64,000 bases of DNA from Deltaproteobacteria bacterium (lineage in GTDB: Bacteria > Desulfobacterota > BSN033 > UBA1163), in contig VGRY01000011.1 in assembly GCA_016875195.1 (NCBI GenBank), forward strand, positions 1-64,000, written 5' to 3'. The position numbers and the translations under genes were made by a program. The stretch's first letter is position 1. Every line of letters starts with the position of its first letter. Positions 28,910 through 37,711 of this stretch are shown here, in pieces. Below the pieces are notes generated by a model. It was not told where the DNA came from. It worked only from the letters and a program-made list of their open reading frames with translations, and did not search any database.

Positions 28910-29215
28910 ATGATGAATATTTATGTGGGGAATTTATCCTATGAGGCAACCGATGCGACGATCCGGGAGGCTTTCGAATCCTTCGGCGAGGTAACGTCAG
29001 CGAAAGTGATCAAAGACAAGTACACTGGCCAGTCGCGGGGATTCGGTTTTGTAGAAATGCCCGCACCGGCTCAGGCTCAAGCAGCCATTAAAAGCCTTAA
29101 CGGAAAAGACCTTCTGGGCAAACCGATCAGCGTGAATGAGGCCCGTCCCCGTGCCGACCAGGGAAAAACCGGGGGAGGGCGGATGGGTTATAGTGGTCGA
29201 GGTAAACGTTATTAA
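28910..29215 (+). CDS. RRM-type RNA-binding protein
   Basis: MNIYVGNLSYEATDATIREAFESFG, SRGFGFVEM. Confidence 0.93.
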   Translation: MMNIYVGNLSYEATDATIREAFESFGEVTSAKVIKDKYTGQSRGFGFVEMPAPAQAQAAIKSLNGKDLLGKPISVNEARPRADQGKTGGGRMGYSGRGKRY

Positions 29216-29244
29216 TCTTGTTTTCTCAGAAAAGAGGTTAAACC

Positions 29245-29412
29245 ATGTTACAGCGAAGAAGACAAGGAAGGTCTCATGCTTCAAGGTCAAATCCTCTGAG
29301 GCATCGAAAATCTTACAAAGTTTTGTGTTCGGGCTGCGGGAAAGAGGTTGTTCTCCCCGTTCCCCCGCCGACTGACAAAAAACTACTGTGTATGGAGTGC
29401 TTCAGGAAATAG
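29245..29412 (+). CDS. small zinc-ribbon protein (55 aa), not in ORF track
   Basis: MLQRRRQGRSHASRSNPLRHRKSYKVLCSGCGKEVVLPVPPPTDKKLLCMECFRK*: CSGC/CMEC pair; sits between two RRM genes. Confidence 0.75.
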   Translation: MLQRRRQGRSHASRSNPLRHRKSYKVLCSGCGKEVVLPVPPPTDKKLLCMECFRK

Positions 29413-29433
29413 AGATATCTGAGGAGCGATGAT

Positions 29434-29700
29434 ATGAATAAGAAGGTTTACGTAGCCAACCTCCCTTCCCAGGCCAGCGAACTGGAGCTCAAAACCCTGT
29501 TCTCGAAAGCTGGAGATGTCGTATCTGTCAAGATTGTAGCGGACAGGCAAACCGGGCAACCGAGAGGCATTGCCTTCGTTGAGATGTCAACACAATGGGA
29601 AGCTCGGAGAGCTGTCTCCATGCTGAACCGAACGGATTTCATGGGAAAACACTTGCTGGTTAAAGAAGCAACCGTCAAACGTGGTTTTCGGGAGAAATAG
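29434..29700 (+). CDS. RRM-type RNA-binding protein
   Basis: NKKVYVANLPSQASELELKTLFSKAG, RGIAFVEM. Confidence 0.92.
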   Translation: MNKKVYVANLPSQASELELKTLFSKAGDVVSVKIVADRQTGQPRGIAFVEMSTQWEARRAVSMLNRTDFMGKHLLVKEATVKRGFREK

Positions 29701-29720
29701 CCTTAAGAACCTATGATGCC

Positions 29721-31037
29721 CTACTCCTCTTCCTGAACAGGTTCGGGGAGTTTTTCGAGTTTCACCTTTGAGATTCTGCGGCCGACCATTTCGATGATGT
29801 GAATCTTTTTCCCCTCCACTTCTACCCTATCACCGCCTTCAGGAATTTTTTGAAGGGTGGCCATCAGGAATCCCGCCAGTGTTTCATATTCCGGTGATTC
29901 GGGCAGGGGGATTTGATAGTCTTCTTTTAAGTCCTTGAGGCTGATCGATGCATCGATCAAGAAGGTTCCGTCTTTTAACTGAATCACGGGGCTTTCCGTA
30001 TCGTGCTCATCCCTGATCTCTCCGACGATCTCTTCGATCAAATCTTCAATGGTCACTAAGCCGGAAACACCACCATATTCATCTACCACGATGGCCATAT
30101 GGATTCTCCTCCTCTGCATCTCTTTCAGGAGGAGACTGATGTTCATTGTCTCAGGGATGAAGTAAGGGGATTTAATGATCTTACGAATATCGACCTGTCC
30201 TGTTTTTGTAAACGCAGTGAGGAAATCCTTTGAATGTAGGATACCTCGAATGTCATTGATGTCCCTTCCATAGACGGGATAACGGGAAAACTGTTCCTCT
30301 TCTATAATTGTCCTGATCTCCTGGGGCGATTTTTCTATCGGGATGGCCACGATTTGAGTGTCCGGAACCATGACCTCTTTGACGGACATGTCCGTAAATT
30401 CAAAGACACTTTGGAGGATCTTCTCTTCCGAGGGCTCGAATACACCATGTTTTCCGCCTTCTTTGATCAAGAGCTTTATCTCTTCCTCTGTAATATAGGC
30501 CCTTTCGCTAAAAGGTTTTCTCCCGAAGGGACTGAGCACGAGGGAGGTGCTGAAGGTGAGGAACTTGACAAAGAAAGCGGTGATCTTTGAGAAAACATCG
30601 ATGGTTCTTGCCGTCCAGAGCCCGATGGTTTCAGGATGCATCAGTGCAATGGACTTGGGCACGAGTTCTCCAAAGATCACGGAGAAATAGGTGATCACGA
30701 CGACTACGATCCCAATGGAAATCGGTTCAGCGGCAACCGAGATGGCTTTGATCGGGACCATCTGAAGGGCTGGTTTGATCACCTCGATGGCAGCTGCGCC
30801 TCCAACTGCAGAGGCGAGGACACTGACTCCGGTAATACCAATTTGAATGGTGGCCAGAAACCGGTCCGGTTCTTCCTTGAGTTTGAGAAAGATTTTTGCA
30901 TTTCTTCTACCCTTTTCGGCCAACTGCTGAATATGGGTTTTTCTGGCCGTCACTACAGCAATCTCCGTTCCAGCGAGATAACCGTTTAAGAGGATGAGGA
31001 TGGCAATAAAAAATATCTCTCCCAAAAGTCCTTGCAT
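29721..31037 (-). CDS. hemolysin-family / CNNM-CorC transporter
   Basis: DUF21 membrane domain, CBS pair, CorC/HlyC C-terminal domain. Confidence 0.9.
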   Translation of the reverse strand: MQGLLGEIFFIAILILLNGYLAGTEIAVVTARKTHIQQLAEKGRRNAKIFLKLKEEPDRFLATIQIGITGVSVLASAVGGAAAIEVIKPALQMVPIKAISVAAEPISIGIVVVVITYFSVIFGELVPKSIALMHPETIGLWTARTIDVFSKITAFFVKFLTFSTSLVLSPFGRKPFSERAYITEEEIKLLIKEGGKHGVFEPSEEKILQSVFEFTDMSVKEVMVPDTQIVAIPIEKSPQEIRTIIEEEQFSRYPVYGRDINDIRGILHSKDFLTAFTKTGQVDIRKIIKSPYFIPETMNISLLLKEMQRRRIHMAIVVDEYGGVSGLVTIEDLIEEIVGEIRDEHDTESPVIQLKDGTFLIDASISLKDLKEDYQIPLPESPEYETLAGFLMATLQKIPEGGDRVEVEGKKIHIIEMVGRRISKVKLEKLPEPVQEEE

Positions 31038-31135
31038 AAAGGCCCCCTTACTTTTTCAGTAAAATAGGTAAGAAAAATAAGAATAGCAGAGAAAAACTGT
31101 TGGAGTCCATTTAATCGTTTTAAAGGAAGCGTGCT

Positions 31136-32302
31136 CTAAAAATTGATCTTTTTGAGCCGTTCGATGGCTTCCTTTAACCTCGACTCGTCCACGGTGAGGG
31201 TCATCCGGACATAACCTTCTCCTGCGTCTCCGAAACCATTTCCCGGAGTAGCGACAATACCCGCGTTTTCAATCAGAAGTGTGGCAAATTGAGCGGAGGT
31301 GTATCCTCGCGGGACCCGGATCCAGAGATAGAAGGTAGCCTTGGGTAAATCCACTTCAAGTCCGATCTCCCGAAGCCCTTTCACCATCACGTCCCTCCGG
31401 CCTTCATAGATCCGGATGATATTTGGAATGGGCGTATCGTAGCGGTTAAGGGCTTCGATGCCGGCTTCCTGAATTGCCTGAAAGAGACCCGAATCAATAT
31501 TGGTCTTGACTCTCCCCAACCCGGAGACGATTTCAGGATGTCCCACGGCAAAACCCACTCTCCAGCCTGTCATGTTGAAGGTCTTGGAGAGGCTGTGAAA
31601 TTCGATGCCGACCTCCTTCGCCCCTTCGACTTCAAAGAAGCTGAGAGGCCGGTAGCCATCGTAAGCCAGTTCAGAGTAAGCGGCATCATGGCAGACGATG
31701 ATTCCATAACGCTTGGCAAAGGCAATCACCTCTTCGAAGAAAGGCTTTTCGGCAATCGCCGCTGTTGGGTTGTTGGGATAGTTGATAAAGAGAAGTTTCG
31801 ACTTTTCTGCTACCTCTTTTGGAATGTCAGAGAGTTTTGGAAGAAAACCATTCTCCTTGAGCAGGGGCATGAAGTAAGGCGTTCCTCCTGCAAAGAGAGT
31901 TGACACGCGGTAGACCGGATACCCGGGACTCGGCACGAGCACATAGTCTCCCGGATTCACAAAGGCAAGAGGGATATGAGCGATTCCTTCTTTTGAGCCG
32001 ATGAGGGCGAGCACCTCTGTTTTGGGATCGAAAGAGATATGGAATCTTTTCTCAAACCAGTTTGCTGCGGTCTGCCTGAATTGGATCATACCTTCATAGG
32101 AGGGATAATGATGATTCCCTGGGTCTTCTGCGGCTTTTTTCATCCGTTCGATGATCGGCACGGGAGTAGGAAGGTCAGGATCTCCAATTCCCAGGTCGAT
32201 GAGATCCATCCCCTTCTTCCTCATCTCCTCTTTCTTCTTATCGATTTCCGCAAAGAGGTATGGGGGAATCTGTTCAATCCGTTTCGCCTTTTGAATATGC
32301 AT
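31136..32302 (-). CDS. dapL: LL-diaminopimelate aminotransferase-like PLP aminotransferase
   Basis: IDLGIGDPDLPTP, INYPNNPTAA, HSLSKTFNMTGWRVGFA. Confidence 0.87.
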   Translation of the reverse strand: MHIQKAKRIEQIPPYLFAEIDKKKEEMRKKGMDLIDLGIGDPDLPTPVPIIERMKKAAEDPGNHHYPSYEGMIQFRQTAANWFEKRFHISFDPKTEVLALIGSKEGIAHIPLAFVNPGDYVLVPSPGYPVYRVSTLFAGGTPYFMPLLKENGFLPKLSDIPKEVAEKSKLLFINYPNNPTAAIAEKPFFEEVIAFAKRYGIIVCHDAAYSELAYDGYRPLSFFEVEGAKEVGIEFHSLSKTFNMTGWRVGFAVGHPEIVSGLGRVKTNIDSGLFQAIQEAGIEALNRYDTPIPNIIRIYEGRRDVMVKGLREIGLEVDLPKATFYLWIRVPRGYTSAQFATLLIENAGIVATPGNGFGDAGEGYVRMTLTVDESRLKEAIERLKKINF

Positions 32303-32325
32303 TCCTATCTCCTTCCGGTCAGGTT

Positions 32326-32428
32326 TACCCCGTTAGAAAGCCCTACGGCTCGCCCTTTGCCAAGCACAGCTTCTATCGGGGTGTGAATCTTTCCGTTAGA
32401 CATTACAAAACTTTCTAACGGGGTTTAA
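32326..32428. repeat. family C element (CCCCGTTAGAAA...TTTCTAACGGGG), copy 1
   Basis: terminal inverted sequences ACCCCGTTAGAAAG / CTTTCTAACGGGGTTT. Confidence 0.85.
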
Positions 32429-32490
32429 CTACCTTTTATCCTATGGCTATCCCAAATTCAAGAAGAAAAGTAGGCAATCAGTTTTAAATA

Positions 32491-32519
32491 TTGACATCAA
32501 CTCGTCTTCCTATCATAAT
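32491..32519 (+). promoter_or_regulatory. sigma70-type promoter of the TPR-LptA gene
   Basis: TTGACA-17 nt-CATAAT, 28 bp upstream of the ATG. Confidence 0.6.
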
Positions 32520-32546
32520 AATAGGCATTTTAAGAAAGAAGGCACG

Positions 32547-34289
32547 ATGAAAAAGCAGTCTCTTCTTCATATAGTTCTATTCCTTTTTCTCCTCCTTTCA
32601 CTCTTGGGTGGATGCGCTGGCAAGGGGAAGGATGTCAAGACGACCCAAGGGGATCCGGAGATCCTTTACCGTCAGGGACTGGAACGGTTCAATAAGAGAG
32701 ACTATTCTGAAGCCTTGAAGGTATTTGAACAGATTAAATCTAACTTTCCGGATAGCCCGCCCTATACACACTGGGCTGAAGTGAAGGTGGGGGATTGCCA
32801 CTACTTTAAGAAGGATTATGTGGAGGCTATTGCGGCCTATGAAGAGTTCAAGAAGACCCGACCCACGCATGAGGATATCCCTTATGTCCAATTTCAGATC
32901 GGCATGTCTCACTTTCAGCAGATGCGCACACTTGACCGTGACCAGACTCCCACGAAGAAAGCCCTCTCCAACTTCGAATATGTAGTCGCCAATTTCCCTT
33001 CCAGCCTTTTTACTGAAAAGGCCGCGGAAAAGATTGAGGTCTGCAAGAACCGGTTGGCTGACCATGAATTCTATATTGGAAATTTCTATTATAAGCAGGG
33101 GAAATATCAGGCAGCCGCGCTCCGACTGGCAGGGCGAGTGGAGAAGTTCCCAAAGAGAACCGATGAGGATAAAGCTCTTTATCTTTTAGGAAAGAGCTAT
33201 CTTGAACTCGATCAATGGGAGAAGGCGAGAGATGCTTTCACCCGGGTTGTCAACGAATATCCGAAGAGTTCCCATTACCGGGAGTCCAAATCGATCCTGG
33301 ACCAGGGCAAAAAGGAGAAGGCGGTTGTTCGTAAAGCTAAAGCCAAAGAATCAAGAAAAAAGGCGGATGTAACCGAAAGGGAGTCTGAAAAAATTGCGCT
33401 GGCTAAATTCGACGAAGAGAAGAGACAGCCAGTTCCATATAAGGAAGAGGGGGGTAAGATGAAAAGGGAAGAGAAGAAACCAGTTTCCCTTCCCGCTGAA
33501 ACCAAACCTACTCAACCTGCAACCTCTGTTGAAGAAGCCAAAGTAGTTTCTCCACCTCTGATCCGGTATGAAGAAGAAAAGAGGCAACCCATAGCCCCTC
33601 AAACGCCCCCTCCGAAGGAAGAGTTGAAAGTGGAGGTAAAACCCGAGGATGAGAAGCGGATGGCAGCACTGCCACCTCATCCTTCAGCTCCAGAGGCAAG
33701 GGATAGCCCGAAAGAAAAAGAGGGACTCAGTGAAGAACCCCCAAAGCAGAAAGAGGCAGAAAAGGTAAGAGAGAAGGCGAAGAAGATAGCAGCGTTACCT
33801 CCCCCTTCTACGGAGGAGAAGGAGGTTGCGAAAAAGGAGGTTCCAGCAGAACCTAAGGAAATCAAATTGGGGGATACGAGCGAGCCCATTGATATCACTT
33901 CGGACAAAGTAGAGGCTTTTTCAAAAGAGAACCTGATTATCTTCAGGGGAAACGTGATGGCCCGTCAAAAGGACATCGTCATCTATTCTGATTCTTTAGA
34001 AGCGTTTATCTTAAGCGATGGCAAAGGGATTGAGAAAGTCGTGGCCGGAGGAAATGTGAAGATTCAGCAAGGGGTTCGGGTCGCTAATTGTCAGAAAGCA
34101 ATCTTTTATAATCGGGATCAGAAAGTGGTTTTAACTGGGAATCCGAAGGTGTTGGAGGGCGACAATTTAGTCTCCGGAGAGGAGATTATTTTTGATATTG
34201 CTAAGAATCGTGTAGAGGTAAAAGGAGGGCCGGGAGGAAGGGGAAAAGTGAGGGTTCTTCCTGGAACGGAATTAGAAAAGTTGAAATGA
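32547..34289 (+). CDS. lipoprotein with BamD/YbgF-like TPRs, low-complexity linker and C-terminal OstA/LptA domain
   Basis: lipobox LLSLLGGCAG; TPR-like repeats; DTSEPIDITSDKVEAFSKENLIIFRGNVMARQKDIVIYSDSLEAF. Confidence 0.85.
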   Translation: MKKQSLLHIVLFLFLLLSLLGGCAGKGKDVKTTQGDPEILYRQGLERFNKRDYSEALKVFEQIKSNFPDSPPYTHWAEVKVGDCHYFKKDYVEAIAAYEEFKKTRPTHEDIPYVQFQIGMSHFQQMRTLDRDQTPTKKALSNFEYVVANFPSSLFTEKAAEKIEVCKNRLADHEFYIGNFYYKQGKYQAAALRLAGRVEKFPKRTDEDKALYLLGKSYLELDQWEKARDAFTRVVNEYPKSSHYRESKSILDQGKKEKAVVRKAKAKESRKKADVTERESEKIALAKFDEEKRQPVPYKEEGGKMKREEKKPVSLPAETKPTQPATSVEEAKVVSPPLIRYEEEKRQPIAPQTPPPKEELKVEVKPEDEKRMAALPPHPSAPEARDSPKEKEGLSEEPPKQKEAEKVREKAKKIAALPPPSTEEKEVAKKEVPAEPKEIKLGDTSEPIDITSDKVEAFSKENLIIFRGNVMARQKDIVIYSDSLEAFILSDGKGIEKVVAGGNVKIQQGVRVANCQKAIFYNRDQKVVLTGNPKVLEGDNLVSGEEIIFDIAKNRVEVKGGPGGRGKVRVLPGTELEKLK

Positions 34290-34551
34290 TAGAGTGACTC
34301 TTCGGTCTGATCTTTCTTCTTTTAATCATTCACACCTGCCAGACCTCATCTGATATTCATCAGAAATTCCAAAAAATATTAAAAAAACTTGACAAGAAAA
34401 ATTAGATGGTTTAAAGTGCCGCCGTGGGAAAAAAATCACCCCTTAAAAAGACATATGGATGCCCTCCTTAATGACAAGAAATCGGTTATAGGAGGCTTAG
34501 ACTCCTTGAGTTATTTGATTTCTGTGATCTCGGCAATTCCGAAATTGTAAA

Positions 34552-34966
34552 GAGAAGGAAGCGGATTTGTTGCACTTATAGATAACATAAATTGTGAGCC
34601 CCCTTCGGAAGAAGACTTAATTGGTGGTAATTTTGACAACGAATGTTGGGACTTGATCGTATCATCATCCCAGGGTCCGCAGGGACCCGCAGGGCCACAG
34701 GGACCTGCGGGCGTAAGCGGATTGGAAGTTGTTTCGGCGACGAGTGCTATGGACAGTAATCATAAGACTCAGACAGTGTCTTGCCCCGAAGGGAAGAAAG
34801 CTTTGGGCGGGGGAGGATCTATAACACTCGGCACCTCTACAGTAGCCTACGTATCGCAAAGCTATCCGACTGATACCACACCAACAGGGTAGACTGTTGT
34901 TGGCAGGTATCAAACTAGCGGGACTTTTTCAGTGACAGCCTGGGCTATCTGTGCCACTGTCGAATA
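34552..34966 (+). pseudogene. collagen-like (GPQGPAGPQGPAG) protein fragment with internal TAG
   Basis: SSQGPQGPAGPQGPAGVSGLEVVSATS...DTTPTG*TVVGRYQTSGTFSVTAWAICATVE*; frame continues past the TAG. Confidence 0.65.
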
Positions 34967-35107
34967 ATGATATGAGTGTCAGTAATACGGAAAACAACAG
35001 TGCAACAGCTCTTGACGAGCGGCGTGGCGATTTGCCCCGCCGCTCTTTTTTATAGCGGATGACACGAATCTATAGTGAACGACTTTAATAAATTGACATC
35101 CATCATG

Positions 35108-35180
35108 TGTCATTGCGAACGAAGTGAAGGTCGATGCGACCCACGTTCCCCGCATCATGTGCGGGGTCCTCGCAATGACT
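35108..35180. repeat. REP-like palindrome family E, copy 2
   Basis: GTCATTGCGAACGAAGTGAAGG...CCCCGCATCATGTGCGGGG...CCTCGCAATGAC. Confidence 0.75.
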
Positions 35181-35232
35181 ACTTTTCAAAGTCGATCACT
35201 ATAACGAATAGAACGAATGGAGGATGTTAATA

Positions 35233-36219
35233 ATGGATCGGATCTTCAGCGGGATTCAACCCTCGGGCGAAATTCATATCGGCAATTATGTGGGAGCCAT
35301 CCGCAACTGGGTCCAATTGACCAACCGGTATGATTGCATCTATTGTGTTGTGGACTATCATGCAATTACCATCGAATACGATGTGGAAATGATGCAACGG
35401 AGAATACTCGACACAGCCACTATTCTTGCAGCCTGCGGATTGACTCCGGATAAATGCATGGTTTTTGTTCAGTCCCATGTGCCCGAGCATACCGAACTGG
35501 CCTGGATCTTTAACTGCGTGACCCCGATCGGAGAATTGGAGAGAATGACCCAGTTCAAGGAGAAATCGAAACAGCACCGGCAGAATATCAACATGGGTCT
35601 TCTGGACTATCCCGTGCTTCAGGCGGCGGATATCCTCATCTATAAGGCGGGTTATGTCCCGGTCGGAGAGGACCAGACCCAGCACGTGGAACTCTCGAGA
35701 GAGGTTGCACGAAAATTCAATGCTCGCTATGGGGAAACCTTTCCAGAGCCCCAGGTCCTTCTCTCAACCGCACCAAGGATTGCGGGAACCGATGGGAACG
35801 CAAAGATGTCCAAATCGATGAATAATGCCATTGGACTGCTTGAGCCTCCGGAAGTGATCTGGGAGAAGTTGAGAACCGCCGCAACCTGTGAGCACCGGCA
35901 GCGCCGAAGCGACCCCGGCCATCCGGAACACTGCAATATCTTCACCATGCATACGGCATTTTCAAAACCCGATCAGATTGCTTTTGTCGATCATAATTGT
36001 AGGACCGCCGGGTTTGGATGCATCGAGTGCAAAGAAATCCTCCATAAGAATATGGTTGAGGAACTAAGTCCGATTCAGGCACGCGTCCGGGAGATGAACA
36101 AGAAACCGGAATATATTATTGATGTCTTGAAATCCGGAGCCTCTCGCTGTAAGGCCATTGCCGAAAAAGTGATGGACGAGGTTCGAACAAAAATCGGCAT
36201 CAAATCCGAATGGTTGTAA
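35233..36219 (+). CDS. trpS: tryptophanyl-tRNA synthetase
   Basis: MDRIFSGIQPSGEIHIGNYVGAIRNW; KMSKS. Confidence 0.95.
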   Translation: MDRIFSGIQPSGEIHIGNYVGAIRNWVQLTNRYDCIYCVVDYHAITIEYDVEMMQRRILDTATILAACGLTPDKCMVFVQSHVPEHTELAWIFNCVTPIGELERMTQFKEKSKQHRQNINMGLLDYPVLQAADILIYKAGYVPVGEDQTQHVELSREVARKFNARYGETFPEPQVLLSTAPRIAGTDGNAKMSKSMNNAIGLLEPPEVIWEKLRTAATCEHRQRRSDPGHPEHCNIFTMHTAFSKPDQIAFVDHNCRTAGFGCIECKEILHKNMVEELSPIQARVREMNKKPEYIIDVLKSGASRCKAIAEKVMDEVRTKIGIKSEWL

Positions 36220-36304
36220 GAAATCGGGGACGAGTTCCTATTCCCAAAGGTTCCAATTGATTTGGTGTGTCAAAAGTGTTACATTAAGTTTGGAGGTAAA
36301 ACTT

Positions 36305-36529
36305 ATGCCTGTGAAAAATCCTCGGATTAATGTCGTGCTGGAAAAGCCGCTCTACCATACCATTGAACAACTGGCAAACAGGGATGGGATCTCCCTCTCA
36401 TTAAAGGTACGCGACCTTGTGAAAGAGGCGCTGGAGATTGAAGAGGATATAGCGCTTTCTGCGTTCGCAGAGAAAAGAGAACGGACATTCACCAAAACAA
36501 AGTCATTAAAGCACCATGAGGTTTGGTAA
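36305..36529 (+). CDS. RHH-like antitoxin
   Basis: PRINVVLEKPLYHTIEQLANRDGISLSLKVRDLVKEALE; followed by RelE/ParE-like ORF. Confidence 0.75.
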   Translation: MPVKNPRINVVLEKPLYHTIEQLANRDGISLSLKVRDLVKEALEIEEDIALSAFAEKRERTFTKTKSLKHHEVW

Positions 36530-36807
36530 TTGTGCCATTCGAACTCAGATACCATCCTGATGTCAAATCCATAGACATTCCCCTCCTTGACGCAAAACTC
36601 CAAACCCGTATTAAGAATGCCGTAGAAAGGCGCTTAATGACAGCACCTCATCTCTATGGGGAACCCTTACGGAAGACACTCAATGGTTACTGGAAGTTAA
36701 GGGTTGGGGATTACCGGGTGGTTTTCAAAATTGTTGGGGAAGAGGTTTGGGTACTCGGCATCATTCGCAGAAAAAAGGTTTATAAGGAAATAGAGAAGAG
36801 GCTTTAG
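36523..36807 (+). CDS. RelE/ParE-family toxin
   Basis: GEPLRKTLNGYWKLRVGDYRVVFKIVGEEVWVLGIIRRKKVY. Confidence 0.88.
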   Translation: MVIVPFELRYHPDVKSIDIPLLDAKLQTRIKNAVERRLMTAPHLYGEPLRKTLNGYWKLRVGDYRVVFKIVGEEVWVLGIIRRKKVYKEIEKRL

Positions 36808-36941
36808 CGTAAATGATAATAAATTAGTGATAATAAATTAGGGACGGGTTCCTATTTCAGACGATCGAATAAGATCTTCAATTTGCTCCCCCCAATTTCT
36901 TACATGGGCTGGTATTTTCCCCTGCAATATGAAAAATTAAG

Positions 36942-36971
36942 TTGACAAATATGGCTACAAGAATGTATACT
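36942..36971 (+). promoter_or_regulatory. sigma70-type promoter of the MazEF-like locus
   Basis: TTGACA-18 nt-TATACT, overlapping imperfect palindrome GTATACTAATATGTAAAC. Confidence 0.55.
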
Positions 36972-37037
36972 AATATGTAAACTTAACGAAAGAGATTTCA
37001 ACTTTCTAACGGGGTAAACAATAAAAGGAGTACTTTT

Positions 37038-37286
37038 ATGTCAGCTAAAACGGTGAGGATTAGAAAAGAGACACAAGATATCCTCCGGGAACTTGCAAAT
37101 CATGAAGGAAAACCGATGCAGACGATCCTTGACCTAGCCATAGAAGGATACAGAAGGCAGCGTTTCCTTCAGGGGGCAAATGCAGCTTATGCCTCCCTGA
37201 GGAGCAATCCCAAGGCATGGAAGGAAGAACTTAACGAACGCAGGGAATGGGATGCAACGATGGCCGACGGCCAAGAGGATAAATAG
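37038..37286 (+). CDS. antitoxin partner of MazF/PemK-like toxin
   Basis: SAKTVRIRKETQDILRELANHEGKPMQTILDLAIEGYRRQRFL; overlaps toxin operon. Confidence 0.8.
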   Translation: MSAKTVRIRKETQDILRELANHEGKPMQTILDLAIEGYRRQRFLQGANAAYASLRSNPKAWKEELNERREWDATMADGQEDK

Positions 37287-37288
37287 AC

Positions 37289-37630
37289 ATGGCTGAACCC
37301 GTTCGAGGAGAAGTTTGGCTTGTAGATCTAAATCCCGTCCGTGGTCATGAACAGGCGGGGAAAAGGCCAGGGCTTATTGTCTCCGTGGATCTTTTTAATC
37401 AAGGGCCTGCCGGACTTGTCGTCATTCTTCCCATTACGACTAAAGCCAAAGGGGTTCCTTTTCATGTTGAAATCAAGGCTTCAGAAGGCGGGTTAACGCA
37501 ACAAAGCTTCATCAAATGCGAAGATATGAGGTCCATCGCCAAAGAGCGTCTTTTCAAAAGAATCGGCCATGTGTCTAATGAGGCAATGAAGGCAGTAGAA
37601 GACCGCCTCCGCATCCTCCTTAATTTGTAA
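37289..37630 (+). CDS. MazF/PemK-family toxin (endoribonuclease)
   Basis: VRGEVWLVDLNPVRGHEQAGKRPGLIVSVDLFN; ITTKAKGVPFHVEI. Confidence 0.92.
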   Translation: MAEPVRGEVWLVDLNPVRGHEQAGKRPGLIVSVDLFNQGPAGLVVILPITTKAKGVPFHVEIKASEGGLTQQSFIKCEDMRSIAKERLFKRIGHVSNEAMKAVEDRLRILLNL

Positions 37631-37711
37631 TGAACGATCTTTTCCAGTGACACTTCACATATTTTTTTTCAGACAGCTAGGCTTCTTAAAAATAGGGAAG
37701 TGTCCCTAATT

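Noticed and set aside
34891-34893. TAG in collagen-like ORF as pyrrolysine or programmed readthrough
   Set aside because: Surrounding gene has no clear start and TGG to TAG is a simple mutation; no Pyl evidence in the window.
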